64,000 nt of DNA from Alisma plantago-aquatica (GCA_963693085.1 OY856409.1:1163650749-1163714748), one strand, 5' to 3'. Counted from the first letter of the stretch, positions 11,701 through 26,002 are shown. Numbers and translations are program-made. Notes: generated by a model from the sequence alone, not told the origin.

Positions 11701-12839
11701 CCATATATGGTATGTCAACATGCGATGAAAATTATCCCCTTCTGCAAAGGTGGGATGACCATACTCAAAATTCTCATACTCCTAGATATTACTACAAAGG
11801 AAAATATGAAAATTAGTTATAAAGAAAATTGAAATTAAAACAAGTTAGTAGAACGAAACTTTTTACCTAAAGAACATAACTAAACCCTTAGATAGAAGAA
11901 ATACAAATTACAATGTATACATTTATGTCACCAACTAGGTATCTATAGAGGGATCGGAATATGTAGAAACAAGACACCACCCAAGTCATAATACAAGATC
12001 AAACTACAACAAGCAAGGTTATGGATCCAAACCCAAATATTTCTTATACCTAGTAGAGGTGAAGAACTGGAGAACTAAAAATAACACAAATATGAGGGCT
12101 AGATCTTTATACAGAACATACTCCAAGTTCCACTCACCAAGAGTGTGACTACGTATGTGTATGATGAGGTGTCCCAAGGAAGTTTGTGATGATCTGGGAA
12201 TCTTTTAACCGGGTGCATCAGTGAACGTCATGTCTCATAGCACAAGGGAGTAGCAATTGAAGCTCCTTTCCTGAGCACAACCCTAACTTGATTTTTCTAC
12301 CAACATATTTAACATGTGGTGTATCTCTTTGGGATTGCAACAACCGCTCACATTCATTTGTCTATATTGCGCCCCTATTAAAGTAAGACGTCTACTAGTC
12401 TTTTTGGAATCTGAAAAAGTAGAATTCTCTCACATTTTTCTCTTTGTTGTTGAAGTTGTTTTTGCGCATCTGTGTGTGTGATTGTTGGAAGAACGATCAA
12501 GTGTCATTCACCTAAACGCTGTGATTTACATGTGCACCCTTTCTACTTCAATTATTGTTGTATTTTGAGAGGGTAGCCTCTCTATACTACTGCACTGACC
12601 TTCATCATCGAATAAGGCAAAAATACTAGTAAAGACAGTGTATTATGTATGTCTCAATGAGTCAGTAACATAATTTTATTTTTGAAATTTTTGCTTCCTC
12701 TACCCAATTTTTACAACATGAATAGTTAGTTCCAAGTAGGTCTTCAAATAAAATTCAAGAGAAGGAGACGATATCAGCCTCAATGTATATTCAGTTTCTA
12801 TAACTCTAGACAAATTAGGGAACAAATTACTAGAATATT
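11701..12839. other. No gene seen (AT-rich flank)
   Basis: AT-rich sequence between the gypsy LTR and a copia relic. Short ORFs only, none resembling a known family. The first bases (CCATA) would be the target duplication if the LTR end at 11700 is right. Confidence 0.5.
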
Positions 12840-13630
12840 TTGTAGTTATTCATGAAGTACACTTCAATGTGGATGCTACCTATTTTTGTGGCACATCGGA
12901 GGAGAAATAGGAAAAAATATCGACGAACCAACTACAAGTTGGCTTTCTTCAAAGAAAAGAAGATCATTACAAAGATTTAGTAAGTCATTAAGCAACTATG
13001 TAGTGTAAGGTTTGACAACTTCACTATCACACGACTCAAGTAGGGGAGTGTATGATTATTTTATGTACTTCTAAACAGTTAGTGATGGTTCATGAACAAG
13101 TACCTACTCTTGAACGTGGATTAAACACTTACATCAACTCATGACAAGTCTGAATTCTGAATACTAAAGATACTGGTTATGCTGGATTTGATGTCCACGA
13201 TTTTGAACAGGATATATGATTTAGAGGATGGATATTTTTAGAGATTGTGATTAGATAAAACTCTACGTATCATCAAAGATCTATATCAAAAATCTCTAGA
13301 CAACTCTGACATTTTAGCCATCTATTTTTAGGAAGGCTAGCAATCTAAATAATCAAATGCAGTCAATCATAAAGCACATAGTTTATATCGTGTTTACACC
13401 TGTCTAGAGAAGTGTAGTATATGTCTCACATTCCTTATGAGGATGCAATAGGGAGTCTTAGATCTGGTATTATGAATACTAGACTTGGTATTGTGCGTGT
13501 TACCACTATCGCAAAAAGATTCATGGGTCAACCTGGGAAAAAGAAGTTGGCAAGATGTGGGTTCTGTTATCGAAATGGAACCAAATGCTATATTGCTTCA
13601 TCTATTGAAGTTATCGTGAATAGAAAATAA
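12840..13630 (+). pseudogene. Ty1/copia RT-RNase H remnant
   Basis: Heavily decayed copia polyprotein. At 13421-13630 the frame reads MSHIPYEDAIGSLRSGIMNTRLGI and then AKRFMGQPGKK, matching the copia pattern V-P-Y-x-x-A-V-G-S-L-M-Y ... T-R-P-D-I ... R-F-x-x-N-P-G-K-x-H at the RT/RNase H junction. About 13010-13060 reads VRFDNFTITRL then GSV, like the R-F-D-x-F segment of copia RT. The intervening part has many stops and shifts. Ends are unclear and no LTRs were found around it. Confidence 0.6.
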
Positions 13631-16600
13631 AACAAAAAGTTGCAGAGAAAACCATTTACCTCCCAAATTATTTTCTATACAGTACAAAATAAAATACAAA
13701 GACCATTTTATAAACAAAAAATAGAAATTAAAATCGAAGAAAAAATCCATCACAGGCTTTCGTATCTACTATCTACTATTCTACCATACTAAACATCACG
13801 ATTCGTTTCCGTCCTACTAATCCCCTGCAAGAACTGGGCTCTTCTTCCGTGATTCCTATTTTTGTTATTTTAGTTTCATGTTGGACCAGTGAAATAATGG
13901 GTCATTATCTACTTATCTCTTGGTTCAATTTCTGTAAAATTTATAGAGGTTTAGTATTTCTGTTTCTGTGGAACACAATTGCGAAGAATATCTGCAGCGA
14001 TCTTCCGGGCAGACTGGCGATGAGTAAAACATGGCCAAGCGCACTAGGAACTGCCCCATGTGCACCGGAGGACTGCAAGCAGTCGAGATGAAGAATGCCA
14101 TCGAACTCTACAGATTTGGTTTGTACTGAATCCGTTGTTACCTTCTATTTTAGTTTCTGATGGAAGTGCTTAGTGGGGCTTGTACTACTAGCATGATCGA
14201 TGGATCCATCCAGTACCGCTTGGACGCTTGGTATTTTTAATATCTATCTAGATCACAGTTTTATTAACCAATGCAGAAGATCACAAAGTATGCAGGGTCG
14301 TCACTCAAAGTAGATTGTTATAATATAGGATGGAACATGTAAAAATTACTGGTCGGTTCTGTAGGATGATTTATGTTGTTGCAATACTTGGTCCGCACAG
14401 TTCACCTTCTGATCAGAGGTGTCATGGGACATACAAGTCTAACTGGACGATCTGATCTATACAACTGCTACCCTAACTAGATGAAGTAGGATACTAACAT
14501 ATCCTAGGAAGCAAAGCCAACAAAAATCAGGAAGCATAGGAATTTAATCATATAGCAAGTAACACATGGAGAGAGAATAGAGTCGAGGATGGGTACTGAA
14601 ACCATTAATTGTCACTGCATGACAGCGATCAGGTGATGCTGATGGTTGTAGCCAAGGAGGAGATACCGCAGAGTCACCTCCACACCCTTCCTTTACTTCG
14701 ACTACTATCTCAATGAAGCTTTTCCTGATCGCAGCTACAACAACAGCCACTTCATATGCCATCATAAGACAAAAATCCCTGCTACCCAGGGAAATGCAGA
14801 CGTATATTGACTTTGTGATTGATCTCTCCAGTTTCTCCTTGATCCTTTGTGACAAATTCTAAGGAATTGCAACCATCGATGTCCTACCTCACTTTAATTA
14901 ACTGTGGAAAACACAATCCCACATCTGATTCTGAAAATCCTATTTCAAACACATAGCGCGCAGCCGCACAACCAACTGCAAATCCTCTACTAATGTTTAA
15001 ATTATTTCCTAGGGTAGGAATTTATAGGTCAAGTGTTGTTAGCAAAGTTGTATTGGCATGACCAGTCCTGGCTGCTGTGCTCAACCTTATTAGATCATCA
15101 TAAGAAGCAACAACCTACATCATTTCACATGTTGCACATCATCAATGGCTCCTCGATTGGTAGCGGATTGTAAGCTCATCTACGATTGTGTCCTTTCAAT
15201 TTTATTGGATGCCTCCGAAGAGACAAGATCATCTCTGGTTGTGATACGTGACTACCTACCGCGTTTAAAAAAAAGCACCATGCAAACAATAATAAAGTAA
15301 AAGCTTCATCATGCGTTCTGCATGCCTCCCAACTTAGCGCTCATATTTTTTTGTCAACATTTACTATGGATGTACAAGACTAGATAATACATACATTACA
15401 AAAATACATTTATATGAAATGTTGTATTCTTTTTAATCACATTTATTATAGTTAACCATATCAATATGATCACAATAATGCACTGGAGGTTGTCGTTTGC
15501 TTGCAATGTAAATCCACATTGTTATGGTAACATCATCCTATAAAATATGACATATATCTAGAAATTTATAACCCCCAACCTTATAACTGAAAAATATTAA
15601 GATTCTTTGTCAACTAATATAAATTATGACATTATAAACATAGAAGGTTCATTAGATGGCATAAAATAATAAAATAGTTGTATTTGTTCAAGTCAATAGA
15701 ATATATAGTAACATTGACAAAAGAATTTAATGGTAAAATTTATAAGCACATCAGCAAGTTTTTCATTCTTATTTGTCATTACTACAATTGACAATCATGT
15801 TATTTGAATAATATAATCATATTAAGTCTACTAATAATTATTTTTTTGTAGACAACAAATTGTAAAACTTTAAAGTTAGTTTTGTATATGGATCTCATAT
15901 TATATTTATCCAAATAGTAGGTTTTGTATACATAATGACATTTGAGTCAGTAAAACAGTACATTCCGTCTACTTCGACTCTTTCACAAGAGATGGGTGCA
16001 TAAGTTTAGAAGCATTACAGAATACTATAAATGTGAAATCAATGAATTCAAATAACTATATTGGGAAACTCTACATGTGTTGTATATGAGCATTGATCAA
16101 ACGACTGTGCATATCATATCAGTTTTCCAGTTTCAAGACAGAGTTGTAAAATTTAGACCTTAAATTGTCACAATTCTAACTTATGTAACTAATCTAGGAT
16201 TTTATTTTTATAGAAGAATGCAATACTCAATTTCAACATATTATCACATGTCACCAGTGTTTATGATTCTTGGGATATCACACTTATTAAGTATATGATG
16301 AATGAACTTCACTTATACAATATGTTTCAAATGTCATAAGAATATTAAATAAATCCACTTCATTTACAGATACAATATTGAAACTACCCCATACATCTAT
16401 GTATTGTCATATAATACTAATGCATTCTTGTGAGGGTATCTCCTAATAAGATTGTAATTTAAAACTACATATGCAAGATTACTTTGCAAGAATTAATCTT
16501 GAAATGTGAAATATTGGTGAAGTGTAAAATAATAAATTCATATGGAACATATGCATATATAATCATTTATTTGAAGTCTATAACATTAAGAGAGGGAACA

Positions 16601-19257
16601 CGTCTATAATCATTAGCACATTGATATACTATCAAAATGTATTTTGAAAGGTTTCTATATTTTTAGATTTATATATAATTAAGCATAAATGTCAATTTTT
16701 AAAATTAAGAGTGTGATTCCATTGGATATTCATTTTTAGTAGTTATATTATGATTTCATATATGTACACAATTTTTCCTTATTACCAATTTTAACTTCAT
16801 TTACCTACATTGATTAATATTTGCTTATCTAAGACTTCAATGTTTTTGTGAGTAATCTCTATTTCATGTATTAAATCAGATAGATATTTAAGATACAAAA
16901 TTTTTACTTGTGCATGTTTGTTGTATATGCGATGCATAGGGTGCAGGATATTTATACAGAGATACACATACCCATGTTTGTTTGCCTACAAACTTGTCAA
17001 TTTTTTTACCTATACCATTTTCCTGCTACCAACACGATATACATTGCTCGTGTTATGTAGATTTATTTGTGGGTGTGTGAACACACCTAGGCATGGATAT
17101 ACACATGATATACACACACCATCTTATAGGCATTAATGATTTTTCTATTTAAAATTATAAAAATTTGAGTACCTATTTAATCATTATTTTTTAGAGATAT
17201 TTTCTTAGTAAGACATAAATATATTTTCATGTATATGGACTATGGAAACATTTTTTATACAATGAATACATTTTTGTTGCCAATATGATTACAAACATAT
17301 GTTGAGTAAAGTTCCTACAATATTATTTTTCTACAAAATTAGATATGGTATGAAGGAATATTATTTTTTAATATATATGGAGATAAGAATACATTATTAG
17401 ATAAAACCAATTAAGAAGAACCTTGTTCATATTCAATAAATTGACAAAATACTTTGGTTAGGTGGATTAGAAGAATATTAATTTATGATTCACCTATCCT
17501 TTATAATAAAAAGATGTATAATTTCATAATGTTTTCATGTAACTGTCTTCATGTGACATTTCTATTGATTTTATACTATCAATCTTCTTATTGACTGATT
17601 TTATAGCATCTTTCCATAGTCAACTACTCCAAATACATAGATATCATGGAGGATTCATATTTTCATTTTCATTCTAACAAATTTCAACATACAGAAAGTT
17701 AAACCAATAGCGATTTTTTTAATAATATATTAACATGAGGGAAGGGTAGACCTTATTTCATGGTGCTTGAAGATGGTGATATGCATCCCACCCTATAGCC
17801 TTAGTTAGTTGGACATTTGACATGTGCTATAACTGACAACATGCTTCACCCGTTAAGCTAGATATTAGGGAATAAAAAATAGTTGAATAGTTAAAGAGCT
17901 AAGGAATATGTGTTCATGTGTGACTAAATTGCAATTCACTATTTCAACCATCCAATATGTTCGATAATTCTACTAATTCAAAATTAATGGAGCCCGATAT
18001 TGCTAATCAAGTATATGTATTGAATAAAGTATCTACCAACTTTTTTTAAAAATCTATCAAAGAGTAGACTTAACAAAATTGAAAATTAAAACATTATATT
18101 ATAAAATATTTTATAATAAAAAATCCTAAATCTGACGTCAAGTTAGGCAACTTACTACAACACATGGATTTTCTTATATGTTTATTATAGTGGCTATGAG
18201 AAACTTGATTAATTCTCTTATAAGTATTTGGATATACTTGTAATTTGAATAAATAATCATTTTGAAGAACAATGTAATATGTTCAAGTAATGAAACTCAT
18301 GTATCGAGTCAAGATTTATTAATAACATGGCACCTTGATGAGATGATTCAATATTATTTCATTATACCAATTTAAAAAAAATTGAATGTTCTTTTATCTC
18401 AAATAACCAACAATAGTAATTGTATGGTATGGCATCACAATAAAAATTTTAGTTTGTTACACCTATGATGTATTCTATACTATATGAGTAGCAAATGAAG
18501 GATATAGTATAGTTGGACTATTAAAGATTGCTTGGGTTGCCTCGATGAAAATGTGAACAACAAAAGTAAAACAAGATCTGAAGCATAGTCAAGGTTTTAT
18601 ATATGTGAAAACTTACTCAAACTTAAAAGTATATAGATACAAAGGTAAGGTTATTATCAAATTTAAAATATGTAATTGGTTTGAGCATCCAAGAGTCAGC
18701 ATACAAGAAAGGCATTCTTATTTTATTGGTTCTAAATCTTTTTTCCTTCCATAAGGAGTGTTTGTGTTAATCTAAAAGTAGCATGAAAGGTCATCACAAG
18801 GCCAGCACCCAACCACTGAGTCTTCCATGAGGTTTTGTTTTCCTAAAATTTCTCCCCAAGGGGATTCCAAACGCATACCTCATGTTTAAGAAAACACCCA
18901 TGTACCAGTCATGTCAGCCTTGACTCTCTTGTTCATCTATGACATAATTTTGTTCTACTATAGCACTCATTCTATATGATATAAAAGACTACTATTTCAT
19001 AAATACCAAATGCCTATATAGGAAGTCAAGTAAAAGTGTTGTATAAGAAATCTAATAGTTCATTCATAATACCTCATATGGAAATGATGCACAAAAAATT
19101 GCAAACTTAAAGTAAAGCATGGAAATATCATATCAATGAAGTATGTACTTGACATAAAAAGTAAAATATGTTTGTTATTGTGCTTCTAGAAAACTTAATT
19201 AATTATCTCACCAATGTTTGTATGTACTTATATTTTAGATATTAATTTTCTTTGTAT
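13631..19257. other. Long AT-rich stretch without a recognisable gene
   Basis: Mostly low-GC intergenic sequence. Two places are slightly less AT-rich. At 14032-14105 a short frame reads MAKRTRNCPMCTGGLQAVEM and then about nine more codons before a GT; it could be an exon but has no support beyond its composition. At 14544-14855 a 103-codon minus-strand frame has no family resemblance. From 15.3 to 19.25 kb I see only AT-rich DNA with scattered stops in every frame. Confidence 0.5.
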
Positions 19258-19273
19258 AAGAGTGTAATAAAGA

Positions 19274-22200
19274 AGTAGTTGTTACATGATGGTTCAACTA
19301 TCTCTCTAGGGTTTGCTCTCGCCTCTCTCTAGAATTCTCGGCGGCTACCGCTGGGGGGAGGGAGCGCTGCTTCTGCATCTTCCTCCCCCTGGCTCTCATC
19401 GTCTTCGGCTTGGACTCGGGTAACTGTGATCTGTTAAGAGAGGGAGTCTAGCCGGATGTTGTTCATGGCTTGGAAGAGGGGTAGATGTGGTGAGAAGCTT
19501 GTAGCTTGGATCTGGGTTGCTTGTGTCTACATCGACTTTATCGGCTCCGGTCTGTTAATAGGGACGGATGGAGAGGTGCCACTTTTGTTGGATATGGCTT
19601 CTCGCTCTGTTGTGCCATCATCGTAGGCAGAGTAAGGGTGTCCCTCGATCTCCTTCTGTAACGACCCCACCTCCCGGTAACCCCTAATTAAGGGAGACCA
19701 GAAGGTCAGAGCCGTTATCCCAATTTCCGAATCAAAGGTTCGACAAATAATCAATAATAATTATCACATTCTACCAGACTATATTGAAAAGTTGTGATAA
19801 AATAAAAACTTTGCATACCTTTTGAAATCTTAGATCTCTAAACTTCTATCCACTTATGAATTCTACTATAACAAATCCTCCTTATAGTTTAATTCATATA
19901 TTTCATAATATGGCGATTTACTGTTTGTCCTTTTAGCTTTGTACCTAAAATGCCGACAAACAAAACGTCGTTACGTCGGTCAACATAAAGCTGGTATGTG
20001 GGGGAAACATTAATCATGCAATTATCCATAACAACGTATTGCAGTCAATTACAATCTAACAAACAACTTTACATTTTAAATACAACTGCACGATCCATTC
20101 ATACCCTATCCTCTGTGTTGTCCCTACAGTGGATCTGGATGCTACCTTCCTCATGGAAGATCCCCATTAAACCCCTCATGATCCCACCTAATAGGTGAAT
20201 CAGTTTCTAGGGTTGAGTCACATGGCACTACCTGTAGGTAGCCCACTCCTTAACTCATGGCGTGCTAAAGAGTCTCATGGCACTACACGTGGGTAGCCCA
20301 ATTTCTAACTCATGATAGCCTAGACCTTTCTCTAGGTTACCCTTTTTAGCCTTTTCAAAGCCACAAAGGAGGACCTGGATGTAAGCCAGTTATATATACA
20401 TTTATAGTGATAATCATAGTCACTTTATAGTTGCATGAAATAAATAGGCATCCAATAGTTATTTTCAAGCAACTGATAAAATATTCGGGAATCACCGTGA
20501 AACTAAAGCGATTATTCATAAGAGTAACCACATACCTTTCAGGTTGACTTGAGACAGAATAATCCTTGCAAGCAAGCACATACAACAAGATCCTGAAATA
20601 ATCATACAATTCCCTTTTATTACTCATGTCATCAAGATTTATTAAACCTAGCTCGCTTCCTAGGGTTTCTAATCCACTTTTAGGGTTTCCATTGCAATTA
20701 GGGTTTCCCTTTGTCTCTTACTATTTTAAACCATAATTATCTCATCTATTCTTCATGAAAGATAATAAGGTTATCTTTTAACCACATATAACCCTTATCT
20801 CAGAAAAAGCATAATTAACCATCAATTAAGTCCATTAAACCTTTTTTACATTAAAGCTACCATTTTTATCCTCTTAATCCATGACAAGATCATTATGCTC
20901 ATTTATCATCAATTCATAGTTCATTATGGTCTAATTCACATATAAACTCTATTTGTCATTAATTAATACCTTTATCCATTAGAAAACCCTAATTACTACA
21001 TTAAGGGTATTTATCCTCAATTAGGAACTTTTATATTCAAATTGGTTTTGTAACATCATAACTCTATCTTTTTCATAGATTTTTACAATTTAAACCATTA
21101 AAAGACATATTCTCCTATATTAGGGTTTTTAAGCCCATTACTGCATACTCGGGTATATGAAACCCTAAATTAAGCCAATTATGCATAAATACCATCTCTT
21201 TAGATATAAATCATTCTTTTTATCATCAATAGGTTAATATTCATTCAATCATTCATAGAACATCATTATATCCAACAATCATCAATTCTAAGGGTTTTCC
21301 CTTAATTAAACCATCAGAGATGATAACTTTATACACTTTTCAAATTTCAAGAATATTTAGGTCTCAATTATATTTTTTTGCACTCCTTGCATTTTTCTAA
21401 TCAACTTTCATATATAATATGTCTAGATCCGAGTTACCAATAATTTATTAAGATTTTCACAAAATCACTTACCATGGGCCAATCGGAGAGCACCACGTGT
21501 ACTTTAATTCCCTTTTCTGGCAATCCCTTGCGGATCAGGTGGAAAGATGCCCATGCTCCTATGCATTCAATGCCCTATAAGGGGTAGAATAGTCAAATGT
21601 CATGGAATCATCTTCTTCCTCGCAGTGTCAACCTGCGTACGCTGTGGGTGAGCCAATCGTGTGGCCTACCCTTCCTCCTGGGCCCCGAGGACGCAGAGGA
21701 TCTCGGAGTGGCTCCCTTAGGCTCCGACGATGTCGACCAGGCCCTCTACTCGCAGCTAGAGCTGGTCGGAGACTATCACCCCGGTGACTAGGGTTTTGGT
21801 TACAGAGCTTGTAGCTACAGCTCTCTGACGTTGGTACACGGAAGAGAATACATGTTGCTTCAGGAAGCGTTGGTGCAGGTTTCAATCATGGAGTGGGTGG
21901 ATTCTTTCTACGATTTATAGAGGATGATCACCATATCCTCCAACAAGGGACCCTGGGTTCCAATTTATACGTGTTCCCAGGAACCCTAGAGGCCACTAAG
22001 GCTAGGGAAGGAAGGGGTTGAGCAAGATGCCTGCGTTCTAGAAGAGGAAAATGTGGTTTCATTCCTCATGTCCCTCACGGTTGAAATAATAGGGTTTATG
22101 GATATAGAAGGGCCACCATCCACGCTCCTTTCCAAAGCTCTATCCTCAATTTCTTTTGCCCAATAATTATACATACACGTATATGCATAAACTTGTTAAA

Positions 22201-24242
22201 AGACCCTTTTTTCCATGAGTCTCCCTCTTTCTTAAATATCTCCTTGTTTATTAGTATTCCTTGGTTATTAAGGAATTCGAAATTTACTTCTTTCATTTTC
22301 TTGTTCTTGGCTTTTAATCTATTGGCCACTAAATTCTTCTTTCTTGAAGCAAAACTATCTCTTTTTGACATTATCAAAAAATCATTAATTATGTATCATA
22401 TTATCCTCTTATTTTGTATTATTTTGCATTTTCTCTTTCTTCTTATTCATTGGGACTCCTTGGACCCCAAGATTCTATTGTTTTGAAATTCCTTTTTAAG
22501 GATACTTATTATCCTTCTAGATGCATCTACATCCATTATTTCTCATTATCTTTCTTATTTCTTTATCAAAATATTCTTTTGCAAGGATTTCTCTTTATTT
22601 TTCTTTTCCTTTTTCCTCTTTTCATATTTCATTTATTAGAAATCATATGTAAATGAATTTTACTCAAGTGTGGCCATTAATGCCACTTTCTAGATATTTC
22701 CAAGTATTTCTCATAAATACTTTACTTAATATCCATCATCTTTTATCTTTTTCCATTATTTGGACTTTTCTTCTTTTCTTCTCTTTTATATCCATTATTG
22801 GATTAATATATTAATAGGAACCACGAAATTCCTCTCAAAAGGAAGGATTGCAAATAAATTCATTCTTTGAAGCGAAGCATACTACCTTTTTAATTAAGTC
22901 CATATTCACAAAAACATTATATTTCACTTATGAAACACATGCAAAATTGAGGTTGTAACACCTTCTCTAAGCCTATCCCTTCTTCTCGAGCTAGGTTCTG
23001 GCTTCGTTCACTGCAATGGCGGCGACGCGACTTCAGGTTCGCTATGCAGCCAGTGGTGCTTCCTTCTTGGCAACGCTTGCATCTGGCCTTGGGCCACCAG
23101 ATGGTTGAACGAGGGTTTTGGCTCTAGGCGGCTCAGCTGGAGGCGATGGTCGGGTCCCCCATTCACTTTCTCGTCCTCTTCTCCAGCTCAGGGCGGAGGT
23201 GATCGGGCCCTCGCTCACGCATCTGTTCTTTCTTGCTCTGTCAGTGGATGGCCTATGGCCACAACGTGGATCAACCTCATGAAACAGCTAGCTGACGCTG
23301 TGGTGGTGGACGCCTGCTAGGTGCCTGTTGATATGACCCAGTGCAAATAGGGGCTTCAAGCTCTTATGTGGGTGTGTCTCTTATAGGTTTCGTGTTCCGG
23401 CTCTTAGCGACAGGTTTCTGCTGCTCACCGGCAACCGCGACAGAGAAGTCCAGGCCTACGGGAGGCTCTGCTAGTTCACTGGCGCAGTGTTTTCTACGGC
23501 CGGTTGATCCTAGGAGTTGCGCTCTTTAGGCGTGGCTAGTTCCTGTTGCTGCAAGGGTGAGCACCCTCAAGGTGTTCGACTAGATGCTACTCCGTGTTTG
23601 CTCCTGATCAAGGCTACAACAAGGTACTGCTGGGGTCGCTTCCTGATTCCCCCCTTCCTTGCTGTGTGTAGGAACACCCCTAAGGTGTTTGACGAATAGC
23701 CTCTTTGTAAGAAGTTGGTTGTTGTTCCTATTGCAGGACATCAATAGTTTGGTGACTGGTTCGGATGCTAGTTGAACCCCAAATTTTTGGCATAGGACCA
23801 CACATTGTGGGTGCTTCTATTAGACAGCTGGCACCGTGCCAAGAATGAAAGGTTGTTTCGAACATCTTAGCCTTGCAGATCTCTATTGGTAGATCGTGAT
23901 GGGTCTGGCGTTCTGAGAAGATCTGAAGCTAGTGATGTTGTTCCCGGTAGGGTTTCCTGGTGGATGCTATGTTGCAATTTGTAGTTAATATTTGTGGGTG
24001 GGCTTATTGCATGTATCTGCACTGCAGGTTGTCATTAATCGTTCTCCTGGTAGGAATGACTGGTTTTAGTCTTGTTAGTTTGATGTTCTTCTCGGTTCCT
24101 GTTATCTTTAGGTCTAGTGTAATACCCCTGCGTGGGGTATATGATCCTTGATCGAGCTCTTTAGCTCCTTTTCATGTAAAGGGGTACTCTGTGCCCAAAG
24201 TTTTGGTTTTATAGTAACACACTTTTTGACTGACCAAAAAAA
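19274..24242 (+). mobile_element. Poly(A)-tailed non-LTR retroposon (LINE-derived?), split by a solo LTR
   Basis: Flanked by a 16-bp direct repeat AAGAGTGTAATAAAGA at 19258-19273 and 24243-24258, and ending in a run of A at 24236-24242. Long TSD plus A-tail is the hallmark of target-primed (LINE-type) insertion. Without the solo LTR inside it (19657-22960), the element is about 1.66 kb. It is markedly more GC-rich than its surroundings, with a CT-rich 5' end. I find no ORF resembling LINE endonuclease or RT, so it may be an internally deleted LINE or a retroposed transcript. Confidence 0.75.
19657..22960 (-). mobile_element. Solo LTR (3.3 kb) of the TGTAACGACCCC gypsy family
   Basis: Begins TGTAACGACCCCACCTCCC and ends GAGGTTGTAACA, with the 5-bp target duplication CCTTC at 19652-19656 and 22961-22965. 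It matches, over long stretches, the LTRs at 28122, 35584 and 46720; by comparison with the primer-site position in the element at 28122-45917 its orientation is minus. No internal region is present, so it is the product of LTR-LTR recombination. It holds many AGGGTTT telobox-like motifs (20650-21330) and a GC-richer 21600-21900 stretch with no convincing ORF. Confidence 0.93.
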
Positions 24243-24258
24243 AAGAGTGTAATAAAGA

Positions 24259-25072
24259 TGACTAATGTTAATCATATATTGTGTTGAAATTTATAAACAA
24301 TAATAAATCCTAATGAAACTATGAACATATGTTGTGATTAGTGAGAGTATTTTATAAAAATAACATTTAGATTCTCTCCTCAATTTTTAATATATTGTAA
24401 TAGCAGTCCATAAGGTTTATCAAAAATAACCAAACTTGAAGTAATAAGAATAACTACTCATGCATGAAAATAGATTTTTTTTTCTAAATTGTTATATAAA
24501 CTATCAAAAATATAGAAGAAGTAATAGACTACCAAACCATATCATCCCATGGTTATATCTTTTTCAAAGAGTGAAGAGGAGTGTACTCACCCTATTAATC
24601 AAACAGTGAAGATATTTCATAGCATAAGACATCTAATAAATACAGTTATATAGAAACTTATAATAGAATATAAATAGTTTAATAATACATACCATCTCCA
24701 GTTTGTGGATAATAACAACTAAAAAATAAATATAAATGATTTAATGTCATTTTATAATGCAATCCAATGAAATAAGTGAAACTTATTGGCAACCTAAAGT
24801 GAAGTTGAAGGGAACCATGTTCAAATTGTATGGTGTCCTCCATGGAATTTGGAAGAAGGGAGGGAAAAATATTTCTTTCTTCCTAGAATTTTCTTTAATG
24901 AATATAATAAATATACACAATATAGATTTTACAAATATTTTGTCTATTAATAATTTAGGAAATTAGTTATAAATAGAGCCATGTACAATGCACGTGCAAT
25001 TACTAGTATAATATAAGTATCTGTCTGTTTGGTGTTTGGTGTTTGTTTTTCCTGTCCATCCCTGCTTTTCTA
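24259..25072. other. AT-rich, no gene seen
   Basis: Low-GC sequence with no ORF of note and no recognisable element, up to the start of the fold-back MITE. Confidence 0.5.
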
Positions 25073-25508
25073 GGAGTATAAACCAAAATAGCACACTTTG
25101 ATAAAAATATGTACTGAAATAGCACCAAAGCCATCTTAATTCCCGAAATAGCCCACTTTCGGGTGAAAGCGCCAGCACTTTTGGCGTTTTACTGTATCCG
25201 GGGGCCAAAAGCGCCAAAAAAATGGCGTTTTCAGCTGAAAGCGCCAAAAAAATGGCGTTTTCAGCTGAAAGCGCCAAGTTTTTGGCGTTTTCAATGTAAA
25301 AGCGTTAAAAAAAAAAAAAAAAAACGCCAATTTTTTGGCGCTTTCAGCTGAAAACGCCATTTTTTTGGCGCTTTCAGCCCCAGATACAGTAAAACGCCAA
25401 AAATGTTGGCGCTTTCTCGGAAAAGTGGGCTATTTCGGGAATTAAGATGACTATGGTGCTATTTCAGTACATATTTTTATAAAATCCTGCTATTTTGGTT
25501 TATAATCC
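25073..25508. mobile_element. Mutator-type fold-back MITE, 436 bp
   Basis: The whole element is one long inverted repeat: the left arm starts GGAGTATAAACCAAAATAGC, and the right end read in reverse starts GGATTATAAACCAAAATAGC. The arms stay alike for roughly 200 bp each around an A-rich centre (25306-25324). It is flanked by a 9-bp duplication GCTTTTCTA at 25064-25072 and 25509-25517, as expected for MULE insertions. The inner arms carry repeated GGCGTTTT/GAAAGCGCCA units. The ORFs overlapping it are palindrome artefacts. Confidence 0.92.
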
Positions 25509-26002
25509 GCTTTTCTATGTATCCCGGCCATTTTCCACATTGAGTGCGTTTGACATTTGAGGTAGAACATGTCCACAGTGGCCCCTGCTATGTGGTTGTC
25601 ATACCGGCGACCAATCATTCTGTGCATGAGTCAAATCGAATGAACAATCAAGGCAGCCATCAACCATTACAGCCACCGAAAGTGTCCCACAGTTGCGTGG
25701 GATCTTATTAGGTCCACGTTGCATTGCATTGATAGGAAATTCAGGTTGTTGGAAGGAAACAAACGGCAATGGTAACTGTTATTTGCATTTCCACCATGCG
25801 AATCTTCTCCGGAGAAGTAATCTCGCAATTCAATGTTCCTCTTGCTGGGCAGCTCAGCTGAGATTGATGGTAGTAGCTAGGTCCCCTTGTAAGAGGTCGC
25901 TGATGTACAGTTTTGGATATCTAACTGCTCCCGTCTGTCCGTTGAAGTGGGCAAAACATCACCGCCAGCGGGTGAGCACGGCTTTCCGCTGGCTTTAAAG
26001 GC
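25509..26002. other. No gene identified
   Basis: Moderate-GC sequence. The 101-codon frame at 25693 does not resemble any family I know and lies next to a duplicated block, so I do not call it a gene. Confidence 0.4.

Noticed and set aside
14544..14855. 103-codon minus-strand ORF
   Set aside because: No family resemblance, no visible gene context, length within chance for this GC patch.
21597..21885. Overlapping 60-85-codon ORFs on both strands
   Set aside because: A GC-rich patch of a solo LTR leaves several frames open by chance; the other LTR copies do not conserve them.
25136..25360. Repeat-rich ORFs on both strands (LALSAEN..., KWRFQLKAP...)
   Set aside because: Translations of the fold-back MITE's GGCGTTTT repeats.
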